From Mesotoga prima MesG1.Ag.4.2 (GTDB lineage: Bacteria > Thermotogota > Thermotogae > Petrotogales > Kosmotogaceae), in contig NC_017934.1 in NCBI RefSeq assembly GCF_000147715.2, positions 2,418,001 through 2,482,000 on the forward strand: a stretch of DNA of 64,000 nucleotides, given 5' to 3'. Each line of letters starts with the position of its first letter. The stretch's first letter is position 1. Both the position numbers and the translations under genes were made by a program. The notes beneath the pieces are model-generated. The model was not told the origin of the DNA. It saw nothing but the letters and a program-made list of their open reading frames with translations, and ran no database searches. Positions 8,774-18,806 of the stretch are shown here, one piece after another.

Positions 8774-11266
8774 ATGATGTCTGCAAAGATTTTGGTTGTG
8801 GACGATTCGGCATCAGATCGTTTCATAATCGAGAGAATGTTGCGCGAATACGATATCCTTACGGCATGTGACGGAATAGAGGCCATGCAACAAATCGATG
8901 AACATGGCGATATTGACATTGTGATACTGGATCTGAATATGCCTAAGATGGATGGGTTCGAGGTTCTAAAAGCTTTGAAGTCAAATGATCGATACAAGGG
9001 ACTCCGCACGATAATTTTGACGAACTACGATGAGCTGGATAATGAGATAGAAGGTCTGAGACTTGGTGCAGTGGACTACATAAGAAAGCCCGTAAATATG
9101 GATTCCTTGAAAGCCAGAATTGAAATTCACGTTGAACTGCTTCGAATCCAGCAAATGCTCGAGCAGAAGCTGTATGAACAGGGCCTGACTTTCGATACGA
9201 TTTTCCAGCAGGCGCCCATTGGGATAGCTATTTCACACGGCTCTGAACCGTCTAGTGGCAGGGAGAGTACCGTTGCGAGGTTCAATCCTATGTTCGAGAA
9301 AATAACAGGAAGAACTAAGGATGAATTGATGGAGCTTGGCTGGGTGAAGATCACATATCCCGATGATCTCGATAAGGACTTGATTAACTTCAAGAAGTTG
9401 CAGCGTGGTGAGCTCAGTAGTTATTCAATGGAGAAGCGATATGTTAGGCCCGACGGCTCTATCGTTTGGGTTCAAATGACCGTGGCTCCGCTCATAATTT
9501 CGAATGATGACAGGTACAACCATATATGTCTGGCTCAGGAAATCACGAGACGAAAAGAGATGGAGGCCGACCTACTCGAGAGCGAGCGCAGCAAGTCCGT
9601 TCTTCTCTCCCATCTTCCCGGTCTTGCTTACAGGTGCAAATACGATCGGCAGTGGACTATGGAGTTTGTTTCTGCCGGCTGCTCCACACTTACCGGCTAT
9701 TCGCCTGAAAGCCTAATAAACAACAAAGAGCTTGCCTTTTGCGATTTGGTTGCTCCGGAATACCGTGAATCCCTCTGGATAGAATGGGAGAAGACTCTCG
9801 CTAAGAAAGTTCCTCTAAATTATGAATATCAGACCATTACGGCAGAGGGTGAGAGAAAATGGGTTCTGGAGATGGGAGAAGGAGTTTTTGGCGAGGGAGG
9901 AGAGGTTGAGGCTCTTGAAGGGATAATCATTGACATAACATATCGGAAGAGAATCGAAGACAGGCTTAAGTATAATAGCGAGCACGACAGGTGGACGGGT
10001 CTGCATAACTTGAATTATCTTGAGACTCTTCTAGAGAGGGATGGAAAACATCGAAGGCTTGAGAACAGGGCATTTGTCAGTATAAATCTGAACACTGTTC
10101 AGTCACTTACCGCAACCTATGGATTTCATTACACTCAGGAGTTGATGAGGGAAGTAGCAGATATGCTCGGCCAGTATTGTACAGACCGACGCATGCTGTT
10201 CTATACATATGAAAATCTATTTGTTTTCTACTTGAAAGACTACAAAGACAGAGAAGAACTGACTGAATTCTGCAGAGACATTGCGAATATGCTCGAGTCA
10301 CTACTCGTTGCTGAGAGAATTGGCGGTGGGATAGGCGTTGTTCAAATTGATAAAGACAGTGACCGCGATGTAGATCAGCTAATGAAGAGACTTCTGATTG
10401 CCTCAGAAAAAGCTCTGAACATATACGACAGAGATGTTGGAATTTGTTTCTATGACGCAGAAATCGAAATGGAAATGATTCGCGAAGAAGAGATAAAGCG
10501 TGAGCTCGCTAAAATTGGCGCGGATGAAAACTACGGCGAACTGTTTTTACAGTATCAGCCGATCCTGGATCTAGAATCAAATCGGATCTGTGGTTTTGAA
10601 GCTCTGTCCAGATTGAAGATTGAAAAGTTTGGTCTTGTGCCGGCTTTGGAATTCATCCCCATAGCTGAAAAGACAAAGTTGATCGTCCCGATCGGTCGCA
10701 GAGCCATTATCAGGGCCCTGCGTTTTCTAAGAAGGTTGAAGGACAATGGATTCGGCGGAGTACTTGTCTCGATCAATGTCTCTGCAATTCAGCTGCTGAG
10801 GAGCGATTTTTCCGAGAATCTCTTCAAGATGATAGATCGGACACAGGTCAATCCGGAGAATATCGGGCTAGAGATTACGGAGTCGGTATTTGCCTCGAAC
10901 TACGAGGAAATAAACCGAATCATCGGAGGCCTTAAGGATTCGGGAATTCAGATTGCTATCGATGATTTTGGGACAGGGTACTCCTCTCTTGCGAGAGAAA
11001 GGGAGCTGAATGTGAACTGCCTGAAGATCGACAAGTCCTTCATTGACAAACTGATGTGTTTAGACGCGAAGGACACGATCACTAGTGATATCATTTCAAT
11101 GGCCCATAAACTTGGCCACTGTGTTATAGCAGAAGGGGTGGAGCATGAAAAGCAGAGGCAGTATTTGCATAGTTGGGGATGTGACAGAATACAGGGATAT
11201 CTGATCGGCAAACCTCTGGATGAGGAGGCGGCAATCGGGGTTTTGAAAGCCAGTCAGCTTCTGTAA
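8774..11266 (+). CDS. Response regulator with PAS domains and EAL c-di-GMP phosphodiesterase
   Basis: An 830-aa protein; the ATG follows AAGGAGGAAGA, and a second ATG is adjacent. Domain order: REC (residues 1-125, KILVVDDSASDRF, phospho-Asp53 in LDLNMPKMDG, Lys in RKPVN), two PAS/PAC units (~140-265 and ~270-395), a GGDEF-fold domain (~400-570) and EAL (~585-825). The GGDEF motif is replaced by TYENLF, so this domain is not an active cyclase and may be regulatory. The EAL domain keeps its catalytic set: FEALSRL, INVSAIQLL, LEITES, AIDDFGTGYSS, LKIDKSFI and AEGVEHEKQ. It should hydrolyse c-di-GMP in the cytoplasm under control of the REC domain, fed by the upstream hybrid kinase. The stop lies 48 bases before the next gene, consistent with an operon. 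Confidence 0.92.
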   Translation: MMSAKILVVDDSASDRFIIERMLREYDILTACDGIEAMQQIDEHGDIDIVILDLNMPKMDGFEVLKALKSNDRYKGLRTIILTNYDELDNEIEGLRLGAVDYIRKPVNMDSLKARIEIHVELLRIQQMLEQKLYEQGLTFDTIFQQAPIGIAISHGSEPSSGRESTVARFNPMFEKITGRTKDELMELGWVKITYPDDLDKDLINFKKLQRGELSSYSMEKRYVRPDGSIVWVQMTVAPLIISNDDRYNHICLAQEITRRKEMEADLLESERSKSVLLSHLPGLAYRCKYDRQWTMEFVSAGCSTLTGYSPESLINNKELAFCDLVAPEYRESLWIEWEKTLAKKVPLNYEYQTITAEGERKWVLEMGEGVFGEGGEVEALEGIIIDITYRKRIEDRLKYNSEHDRWTGLHNLNYLETLLERDGKHRRLENRAFVSINLNTVQSLTATYGFHYTQELMREVADMLGQYCTDRRMLFYTYENLFVFYLKDYKDREELTEFCRDIANMLESLLVAERIGGGIGVVQIDKDSDRDVDQLMKRLLIASEKALNIYDRDVGICFYDAEIEMEMIREEEIKRELAKIGADENYGELFLQYQPILDLESNRICGFEALSRLKIEKFGLVPALEFIPIAEKTKLIVPIGRRAIIRALRFLRRLKDNGFGGVLVSINVSAIQLLRSDFSENLFKMIDRTQVNPENIGLEITESVFASNYEEINRIIGGLKDSGIQIAIDDFGTGYSSLARERELNVNCLKIDKSFIDKLMCLDAKDTITSDIISMAHKLGHCVIAEGVEHEKQRQYLHSWGCDRIQGYLIGKPLDEEAAIGVLKASQLL

Positions 11267-11314
11267 ACTTTGTCTTTGCGCTGAAGACTATCGCTAAGAG
11301 GGAAGGTAAGGATT

Positions 11315-14029
11315 ATGAAGGGGAGTAGAAGAGTTATTTCGATCAAATGGGTCATCACGATTATGTTCATGTTGGCCATTACAATATCTGTTGGCGGAAT
11401 CGGAAGTATGATTTTCGCGAGATGGTTATCTTCAGCCGAACGCACATCTGAAAGCATTGTAGAGACAATTAGCGAAAGCGTGTTCAATCACATAGTCGAC
11501 TTCATGCATGAGCCTACTCACATTAACGAAGCAAACCACAGTATTATCGAGAACAATATACTCGATCTGTCCAACGAGGAAATTAGAGAAAAATACTTCG
11601 TCGGTGTTTTGAGCTCGCATGAAGCGGAGATATACAGTTTCAGTTTCGGTACAGCCAGTGGCGAGTACTACGGGGCGCGCAGAAATGAAGATGGAGTAAT
11701 AGAGATAATGAGAAACGACGCCTCTACAGGAGGCTACTCATGGTACTACTCCGTGAATGAGGACTTGACGGCCGGCGAACGAGTAGTTGTAGCGGGGAAA
11801 TTCGATCCCCGAACACGCGCATGGTATAAAACTGCGGAAGCCGAAGCGGGCCCAGTCTTTTCGCCAATCTACAAACACTTTGTGATGGATGACTTGACCA
11901 TTTCTGCCGCTTGGCCTGTCTATGATAGAGAGGGTAATCTGCGGGGCGTCCTGGGAACACACATGCTGCTTTCGGGTGTCGGAGGTTTTCTCAAGGACAT
12001 TGTGAGAGGCTATAATGGTTACGCTATCATTTTTGAAAGGGACACAGGCTTACTGATCGCCAACTCTATGGAGCTCGACAACTTCTCCATCCTTTCCGAT
12101 GGTACGTTCAAACGACATGAAATTGGTGAAATCGAGAACTCATACATTAAGAAGGCATATAATGATTACTCTCTAACTCAAGATCCACATTTCACATACA
12201 GGGGTGAGAGCGGAAAGCTCTTTGTAGGTATTAGAGAAATCCACATGCCGGGTGTTGACTGGATCTTGATGTCGGCAATTCCTGAAGCACTCTATATGAC
12301 CAGTGTTGTGGAAAGTATTCACATGACTGTATTGCTGGTTGCTCTCGCACTGATAATATCAGTAATTGTATTCAATATTGCCGCTGGCAAGCTGATGAAG
12401 CCTGTAGACAATCTTCTTGAGGTCTCCGCTGCATTATCCTCGGGGGATCTGTCAAAGAGAGTCGACGTGGTTAGGAACGATGAAATCGGAACGATATCGA
12501 CGGGATTGAATAAAGTTGCCGATAAAATGCAGTTTCTCATCAATAACCTGGAAGATAGCGTCAGAGATAGAACGGAGAAACTGCACAAGACGAATGCGGA
12601 ACTTGAAGAGAACAAGAATCAACTCCAACTGCTGTTAGATTCTACGGCAGAAGGGATTTACGGAATAGACATGAATGGGAACTGCACTTTCTGCAATACT
12701 AGTGCGGCTAGAATTCTTGGATACGAAAGCATTGAGGAATTGCTGGGAAAGAACATGCACCTGAAGCTTCACCATAGCCGACGCGATGGAACGGTGTTTC
12801 CTGCTGATGACTGCAAGATTCTCAGATCGATCAAACAAGGAAGAGGCTTTGAAGCGGATGACGAGGTCTTCTGGAGATCTGACGGGACCTCTTTCGATGT
12901 AGAGTACCATTCTTATCCCCAGATAAGAAACGGGAAGGTAGTCGGCGGGGTTATAACCTTCATGGATATTACAGAACGAAAAAAGAGAGAGGAAGAGATC
13001 AGGTACTTGAGCTGCCATGACTCACTTACCGGTCTTCACAACAGGAGTTGTTTCGAGAACAACCGCAAGGAGATCGATATACCGGAAAATCTTCCGATGT
13101 CGGTAATCTTCGCGGATATCAACGGCCTGAAGATGACGAATGATGTATTTGGTCACGCAGCCGGGGATGAGCTGCTGAAGAAATCTGCAGAGGTGCTGAA
13201 TCAGTCTTGCAGGGAGAGTGACGTGATTGTCAGAGCCGGAGGCGATGAGTTTATTATTCTTCTTCCGAAAACGGACAAGGAAGAGGCAGAGAAGATACTC
13301 TCGCGAATCAAGATTGGGTTTTCAAATACGCGTGTCGCAGCGATGAAGTGCAGTGTCTCACTTGGTCTCGATACGAAAACAAGTATCGATCAACCGCTGG
13401 AAGTGGTAATGGCAAACGCGGAAAACTCTATGTACAGGGATAAGACCATGAACCGTAAATCTTCAAACAGGGAAATAATAAACTCAATCATTGATACTTT
13501 GCACTCAAAGCATCCGAGAGAGAAGCAGCATTCAGTTGCTGTTAGCGAACTGTGCAGCCAAATTGGATCTGCCCTAAACCTCTCGCTACCTGAAATCAGC
13601 GTGCTGGAGAGAGCGGGCTACCTGCATGACATCGGGAAAATTGTACTCGATGAAAGCATCCTGTCCAAGGTTTCTTCGAAAGCCTTGACGGAGGAAGAGA
13701 GGGAAAAGGTAAGGCAGCATTCCGTTGTTGGATACCGCATCTTGAATCTCTTTGACGATACGCTGGATCTCGCCGAATACGCCTACAGTCACCACGAAAG
13801 ATGGGACGGAAAAGGCTATCCGAGAGGGCTTGCAGGAGAACAGATCCCGCTGATATCTAGAATCATATCGGTAGCAGAAGCCTATGAACGTGTTCTCAAT
13901 AGAGGAGACGGTTCAATCGAAGAAAGAAGAGAAACGGCCATTAGAGCAGTCAGAGAGGGAGCCGGAAAGCAATTCGACCCGAAGATTGCCGGACTGTTCA
14001 TCGAAATGATTGAGGAAAAAACCACATGA
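11315..14029 (+). CDS. Membrane sensor with dCache, HAMP, PAS, GGDEF and HD-GYP domains
   Basis: A 904-aa protein (RBS AAGGTAAGG before ATG). TM1 is at ~8-32, followed by an extracytoplasmic dCache-type sensor (~40-330; FSFGTASGEYYGARRNEDG, NDASTGGYSWYY, FDPRTRAWYK), TM2 at ~332-354, HAMP (~355-410) with a coiled coil, PAS (~435-555), GGDEF (~570-715) and HD-GYP (~725-900). The cyclase site RAGGDEF is intact (~638-644) and is preceded five residues earlier by RESD, an RxxD inhibitory site. The phosphodiesterase domain has YLHDIGK, HHERWDGKGYP and RGL. The protein can therefore in principle both make and degrade c-di-GMP in response to an external ligand. It is the third gene of the signalling operon and has a close full-length paralogue at 30338-33052. 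Confidence 0.93.
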   Translation: MKGSRRVISIKWVITIMFMLAITISVGGIGSMIFARWLSSAERTSESIVETISESVFNHIVDFMHEPTHINEANHSIIENNILDLSNEEIREKYFVGVLSSHEAEIYSFSFGTASGEYYGARRNEDGVIEIMRNDASTGGYSWYYSVNEDLTAGERVVVAGKFDPRTRAWYKTAEAEAGPVFSPIYKHFVMDDLTISAAWPVYDREGNLRGVLGTHMLLSGVGGFLKDIVRGYNGYAIIFERDTGLLIANSMELDNFSILSDGTFKRHEIGEIENSYIKKAYNDYSLTQDPHFTYRGESGKLFVGIREIHMPGVDWILMSAIPEALYMTSVVESIHMTVLLVALALIISVIVFNIAAGKLMKPVDNLLEVSAALSSGDLSKRVDVVRNDEIGTISTGLNKVADKMQFLINNLEDSVRDRTEKLHKTNAELEENKNQLQLLLDSTAEGIYGIDMNGNCTFCNTSAARILGYESIEELLGKNMHLKLHHSRRDGTVFPADDCKILRSIKQGRGFEADDEVFWRSDGTSFDVEYHSYPQIRNGKVVGGVITFMDITERKKREEEIRYLSCHDSLTGLHNRSCFENNRKEIDIPENLPMSVIFADINGLKMTNDVFGHAAGDELLKKSAEVLNQSCRESDVIVRAGGDEFIILLPKTDKEEAEKILSRIKIGFSNTRVAAMKCSVSLGLDTKTSIDQPLEVVMANAENSMYRDKTMNRKSSNREIINSIIDTLHSKHPREKQHSVAVSELCSQIGSALNLSLPEISVLERAGYLHDIGKIVLDESILSKVSSKALTEEEREKVRQHSVVGYRILNLFDDTLDLAEYAYSHHERWDGKGYPRGLAGEQIPLISRIISVAEAYERVLNRGDGSIEERRETAIRAVREGAGKQFDPKIAGLFIEMIEEKTT

Positions 14030-14602
14030 ACGGGGTATAGAATGGAATTGTATTCCGTGAAGACTTTCTTTTCAGGGATTGTCTCTGTTCGGGGCTCTAG
14101 CTTCTAGAAGAACTTATATAACAAGAATCTGCGAATAGTCTAGGGCTTCTGATTGCATGACTCGAACCACCTGAAAGGTCAGATGAAGGTATAGAGAGGC
14201 GGTCCGGTTTACAGGCAACGAACTTATGCAGGAAGATCTCGTCGAGAGAGAGGAATCCCGAAAGCGAGGATTGGAGATGTCGAAAATCTCGCAATAAGCT
14301 TGAGGAGCTGCTAAACGAGAGTTTGTGTGTGAAAACTCCGGGGACCTCCATTTACTACAGCTCCTTATGTTGCCGGTAGATGTCAGAGAGCGATTGCAGG
14401 TCTTCAGAGAAAATTGAGTTTTGAGGTGTGTAGAAGAATGAACATTATGGGAAATAGACGAGTTGCTCTGGCGAAATAAGGCGGCAACTGGGTAAGCCCG
14501 GCACCGGTTCGCTGCAGGAATCTGTTTTTTGAGTATGGTTATGTTTGTCAATGTGGATGCAGGAAGTTTTCTGAGTGAAAATCTTGAAAGAAATACGGTC
14601 AA
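14030..14602. other. Convergent intergenic region, no gene seen
   Basis: About 570 bases between the convergent GGDEF-HD-GYP and PAS-HD-GYP genes. A long minus-strand frame exists here but has Ser/Arg-rich composition typical of a non-coding frame and no recognisable domain. I found no clear intrinsic terminator for either gene. Confidence 0.45.
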
Positions 14603-14674
14603 TCAATTCGAGTCGAAAGTGAATCCTGATTCGATAAGTAATACACAGGTTTTTACCACATTGGGGTCAAAAAA
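14603..14674 (-). pseudogene. Out-of-frame C-terminal tail of the adjacent HD-GYP gene
   Basis: The HD-GYP gene to the right stops at 14667, directly after NAGTLF. If the A-run at 14669-14674 (T-run on the coding strand) were one base shorter, reading would continue as DPNVVKTCVLLIESGFTFDSN and stop at 14603. This is the normal end of such HD-GYP domains. The remnant at 33359-33477 encodes the same tail in one frame (DRDVVSACVQIIESGFTFESN), which supports a one-base insertion here. Confidence 0.8.
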
Positions 14675-17018
14675 GAGTTCCTGCGTTGCTTTTCAGTTCT
14701 AAGAGAGCTTTTTCGATTCCAAGGGCGGGACGTTGAGGTCTATGAGAAACCATGGATTCAAAGACGTCTGCGACTGCGAGTATTCTTGCCTCCAAAATTA
14801 TCTCATCACCTTTCAGACCGCGGGGATACCCCGAACCATCGAGTCTCTCATGATGTTGATAAATCTGATCTATGATAGGCCGGAAGAAATCCGCCTTCTC
14901 AAGTATCTCCTTTCCTTTGACAACATGTTGCTCTATAAGTCGCCGTTCTATGTCATTTAGAAGCCCGGTCTTCGACAGAATTTCGCTTGGAACTGCAATC
15001 ATACCGACATCCAGCATTAGTCCCGCCAGAGTTACAAACCCCAGCCTCTCTTCGCCAAGACCAAGTTTTCTGGCGATCTCAGAAGCCAGCCTAGAAACAT
15101 TCTTCTGATGGCCGACGGAAAATGGACTTCTAGACTCCGTGATCACCGAAAGAACCTCTACTGTTGATCTCAACGTATTCTTAAGGGTCTCTTCAGTTCT
15201 TTTTTGCTCCGTGATGTCAGAAGATACATTGACAAAGATTCTTGATTTTCCATCTTCGACTGGAACCACGAGATCAGTCATCTCCGCGATGAAGATCTCT
15301 CCATTTCTCTTCTTTTGAGAAAAGACTCCTTTCCAGATCCCTTTCTCAAGAAGCGAGCTGAAGATTTCGTTTACTTTTTTTTCATTTCCTTCTGGCATCA
15401 GGACCTCGCTTGCTTTTTTGCCAATTACTTCCTCCGACTTCCAGCCATATAATTCCTCTGCAGCCTTGTTCCAGAAGGTAATTTCTCTGTTTGAATCGGT
15501 AGCTACAATTGCCTTTCCGACCTCATTAAGAATATGAGACTGCATCTCGAGCTCCGTCTGATATCTCCACCTCTGCGTGACGTCTTGATAGAGGCTTACA
15601 ATCTCACCGGAGGGTAGCTTGAAAACGCTAACTTCTTTCCATCCGCTCCCTGTCTTGTCAGAGTAATGGGTTGCAGGAATGTGGGCCGGCTCTCCTGAGG
15701 AATATACCTTTCTAAATACTTCGACTAAACCAAAGCGTTCTGAACCGTGAAATGCTTCCACTATATCTCTTCCGATAAGCTTCTCTCTTCGCACTCCTTC
15801 AAGCCTTTCAGCTGCCTTGTTTACATCTCTAAGGATGAACTTTTCGGCATGACCTTCTACGGAGCAGATCATTACTCCCATTCCCATATTATCGAACAGC
15901 AATCTGAATCTTGACTCGTTGTCAGCAAGTCTTTTCAGAAAGCCCCTTTCTTCAGTAACGTCTTTGAAGGAATGGACGATACCGATTACTTCTCCATCAT
16001 CATCCTGAACGAACTCCGCTGAATCGGCCAGCAGCCGCATAGTTCCGGCAGGTGAGACGATCGCAGCATTAGGATGAAAGGATATTGACCCTTCTGCAGT
16101 AATCATCTTCTTTGTGTCGAGAAGTATTCGCCGACCAGTTTCAGAGTCATAAAGCTTGAGAACCTTGTTTATCTGCTCGCCAACCGCTTCAGATTCTTCT
16201 TTACCTATCATCTTTGCTGCAACGTTATTTATGAAGACTATTCTTCCTTCCATATCTGTCGAGACAACTCCGTCTCCTATGCTTTCAAGAACTTCAAAAA
16301 AGGTCCTTGAAGTTTTGATTCTCTCCACGATCTCTCCTGCTCTCTCGGCAACCGTTGAGAAAAGCGATTTCTCGTTTTCGTTGAACAATTCACTCGGATC
16401 CATTTCAGAACTCTCGTCGTAGTATTCTGTAATGAAACCGAAGTCCGCCTTCTCTGATTGAATAGGATATGTCGAAGAGAGTGAAGTCTCACGGAAATTG
16501 GGCGATAAGTATTCCTTCCCATCGCAGATGATCTTAACGGATGCGAGATCGGGATAGCTCATTGCATTGGGGAGCTCATTCGCAAGAAAAATCATTAGCG
16601 AAGAAACTGAGCGATCTTTCTCCCACATAAACTTTGATATCTTGTTGATCAGATGGAGCTCTCTCTTCAGTTGAAGTGATTGCAGCTTGACTTTCGCAAT
16701 TTCACACTCAGCGATTGACAAGACAACCCTTTCAACACCTCCATCATTTGTGTGAACCGGTGTCACACTTATCTGCTGTGACTCACTGCATGTGGTGCTG
16801 AAAAGAGCTCCTTCAGTGAACACCCTGTCAATGATTTCTGTCTTCAAGCAATCGGTGAGCTTGTTTTCAAGAGAAAAGAAGGATTCGCCACGAACTGCTC
16901 CAAAGAGACTCTTGGCCTCTTCGTTCATCCATTCTATCAAGCCATTTCTACCGATCTCAAGAAGAATAACGTTTGAAGGCTCTTTAGTGGAAGCTGAATC
17001 AAAAGAATCCACGGACAT
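14667..17018 (-). CDS. Multi-PAS HD-GYP-domain protein, C-terminus frameshifted, HD motif altered
   Basis: The best start is the ATG at 17018 (GGAG eight bases upstream); an upstream in-frame ATG at 17075 has no site. The product of ~783 aa has no membrane segment. It contains an N-terminal PAS-like region (~10-110), a GAF-like stretch, PAS units around GDGVVSTDMEGRIVFINN, DNMGMGVMICSVEG and VGKAIVATDSNREITFWN, and a C-terminal HD-GYP domain. That domain has GHQKNVSRLA, HHERLDGSGYP and RGLKGDE, but where the metal-binding pair LLHDIGK is expected it reads LMLDVGM: the His is Leu and the Lys is Met, so c-di-GMP hydrolysis is doubtful. The last ~25 residues are lost through a one-base insertion. 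It lies convergent to the GGDEF-HD-GYP gene, and the same arrangement recurs in decayed form near 33 kb. Confidence 0.85.
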   Translation of the reverse strand: MSVDSFDSASTKEPSNVILLEIGRNGLIEWMNEEAKSLFGAVRGESFFSLENKLTDCLKTEIIDRVFTEGALFSTTCSESQQISVTPVHTNDGGVERVVLSIAECEIAKVKLQSLQLKRELHLINKISKFMWEKDRSVSSLMIFLANELPNAMSYPDLASVKIICDGKEYLSPNFRETSLSSTYPIQSEKADFGFITEYYDESSEMDPSELFNENEKSLFSTVAERAGEIVERIKTSRTFFEVLESIGDGVVSTDMEGRIVFINNVAAKMIGKEESEAVGEQINKVLKLYDSETGRRILLDTKKMITAEGSISFHPNAAIVSPAGTMRLLADSAEFVQDDDGEVIGIVHSFKDVTEERGFLKRLADNESRFRLLFDNMGMGVMICSVEGHAEKFILRDVNKAAERLEGVRREKLIGRDIVEAFHGSERFGLVEVFRKVYSSGEPAHIPATHYSDKTGSGWKEVSVFKLPSGEIVSLYQDVTQRWRYQTELEMQSHILNEVGKAIVATDSNREITFWNKAAEELYGWKSEEVIGKKASEVLMPEGNEKKVNEIFSSLLEKGIWKGVFSQKKRNGEIFIAEMTDLVVPVEDGKSRIFVNVSSDITEQKRTEETLKNTLRSTVEVLSVITESRSPFSVGHQKNVSRLASEIARKLGLGEERLGFVTLAGLMLDVGMIAVPSEILSKTGLLNDIERRLIEQHVVKGKEILEKADFFRPIIDQIYQHHERLDGSGYPRGLKGDEIILEARILAVADVFESMVSHRPQRPALGIEKALLELKSNAGTLF

Positions 17019-17490
17019 TAGAATCACTCCATTGAAGACCGATCTCAACACAAGACTAGTGACAGAATTATACAATTCTGGGAGCCGTATTTCCTAGTGA
17101 GATTGACTATGACGAATGAGTTTCAAATAACAGTGAAATGCTATTTTGAAATTGAAGACGAGACTTTCTTTCCATTACAGAGCTCGAATGTGGCTCTTTC
17201 TTTTCTTTGGTCTGTCTTGAACCTAACATGAGTTTTATTAACCATTCAAAACAGGAGTCGCTAGAGGAGAGGGTAAAAGATTATTATACTCTCCATAGTC
17301 ATGAATGGTGATCGATACTGTGCAGGCAACAAATTGAGTAGTTGAGCATACGACTGTTATATATTTTACTAGGTCTGATTGCACAGCTAAAAATGCATCC
17401 CAAACTGTAGTAGCTACGGCTTCGAAAAAACGATCTGATTCTGGAATCCAGGACAAAAGGTAGCTGAACTTTTAAAAGGATGGTGAAGCG
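17019..17490. other. Divergent intergenic region
   Basis: About 470 bases between divergently transcribed genes. It must contain promoters for both, but I see no convincing consensus pair. No ORF with a ribosome binding site was found. Confidence 0.45.
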
Positions 17491-18723
17491 ATGTTGGGAC
17501 CGATTGGAAAAAGTCTTTCAAGATCCTTGATCTTGTGTGTTTTAGTGATTTCCTCCTTCGTATTTGGATACGCAACCTACAGTGGTTTTCCAGGTGAGAT
17601 TGTCAGCACGTTCGAGCCATTCCTTCCCGGTGAGCAACTGGCCGCCGATCAGATGAGAATCACGTTCATGGGAACTTCGGTCGTACCTAGACTGGCCCAG
17701 CAATGCAACAGTATCTTTGTTGAGCTGGGGAATGGGGATAGTTTCGTGTTCGATTTCGGATCGGGCGTCTCCTCGAACTATGTGGCTGTTGGCATTCCTC
17801 CGTCCAGAATGGACAAGGTCTTTCTCACTCACCTGCATGGAGATCATGTTGGTGATCTGATTACGCTCTACTGCTTCGGCCCCTCTCAAGATAGAAAGAC
17901 TCCGCTCTATCTCTACGGACCCTCAGGAGACAGTCCCGAAGAGGGAACACTCGCGTTTGCGCAAAACCTTATGGAGCTCATGAAATGGCATGTCGAGGCA
18001 TTCAGCTTCTTGAGTACCGGACTCAAAGACGGTAGAGACGGGTACGATATCATAGCGAAGGAACTGCCGTATATGACGGTTGGTGGAGTGGCGTACGAAG
18101 AGAACGGCGTAAGAATCACTCATTTTCCAGCCGTACATGACAGAAATGGAAGCATCAGTTACAAACTAGAATGGAACGGCCTTTCGATGGTCTTCTCGGG
18201 CGACACGATACCCAATTACTACATGATTCAACAGGCGAAGGGAGTCGATGTCCTGATCCATGAGATGGTCGTGCCCCCAGAAGTCTGGGCGAGCAAGAAT
18301 TCCGGTCTGAAACCGGGCGATCCCGGCTGGGAAAGAGCCGTGGCATTCGCGCTATCCGTTCAAAGGAACTCACACACTTCGCAGAAGGCCTTCGGCTATA
18401 TACTCAGCCAGACGAATCCCAGGCTGGGAATCGCCACTCATTTCCAGGCCAATGAAGATACTGTGGGACCTGCGATTGAAGACATCCGGCTCTTGTACGA
18501 AGGAGCCGTCGCGATCGCTACGGATCTGCTCGTTATAAATGTCTCAAAGAGCGAGATCCTTGTGCGCAAGGCACTGGTTTCCGAATATGCCTGGTACCCT
18601 CAGCCGTATATTTATCCGCTCGATCAAATGGCTCCACCTAAATATGATGGACCGTACGCCCAGTTCAACGACACGCTCCTGGGGATTATAATTCCCGAGG
18701 AAACATACGGAGGCGAAAAGTAA
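17491..18723 (+). CDS. Exported metallo-beta-lactamase-fold hydrolase
   Basis: A 410-aa protein. Residues ~9-27 are a hydrophobic signal or anchor (LILCVLVISSFVFGYATY), so the enzyme probably acts outside the cytoplasm. The fold is RNase Z-like: ITFMGTSVVPRLAQQCNSIF at ~55-75, the metal motif THLHGDHVGD at ~113-122, a further His in HFPAVHD (~208), Asp in MVFSGDT (~236) and His in GIATHFQ (~315). All residues for a dinuclear zinc site appear present. Relatives include arylsulfatase-type and other exported MBL hydrolases; the substrate cannot be deduced. The gene is monocistronic, with a strong terminator ~85 bases after the stop. The region before the ATG has only a modest site (GGTGAAG). Confidence 0.85.
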   Translation: MLGPIGKSLSRSLILCVLVISSFVFGYATYSGFPGEIVSTFEPFLPGEQLAADQMRITFMGTSVVPRLAQQCNSIFVELGNGDSFVFDFGSGVSSNYVAVGIPPSRMDKVFLTHLHGDHVGDLITLYCFGPSQDRKTPLYLYGPSGDSPEEGTLAFAQNLMELMKWHVEAFSFLSTGLKDGRDGYDIIAKELPYMTVGGVAYEENGVRITHFPAVHDRNGSISYKLEWNGLSMVFSGDTIPNYYMIQQAKGVDVLIHEMVVPPEVWASKNSGLKPGDPGWERAVAFALSVQRNSHTSQKAFGYILSQTNPRLGIATHFQANEDTVGPAIEDIRLLYEGAVAIATDLLVINVSKSEILVRKALVSEYAWYPQPYIYPLDQMAPPKYDGPYAQFNDTLLGIIIPEETYGGEK

Positions 18724-18806
18724 TAGAAAACAGTGCAAAGATAAATCTTGAGTTCATTTAATAAGATATGATCTCTGACGAGCTTTAACTCTTCCGTTTG
18801 TCAATG

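Noticed and set aside
14114-14602. 162-codon minus-strand open frame in the convergent region
   Set aside because: Ser/Arg-rich non-coding composition and no start site. The only real coding trace here is the out-of-frame HD-GYP tail ending at 14603.
17019-17490. Search for a c-di-GMP riboswitch upstream of signalling or exported-protein genes
   Set aside because: No GEMM-type conserved core was recognisable here or before 5856, 11315 or 30338.
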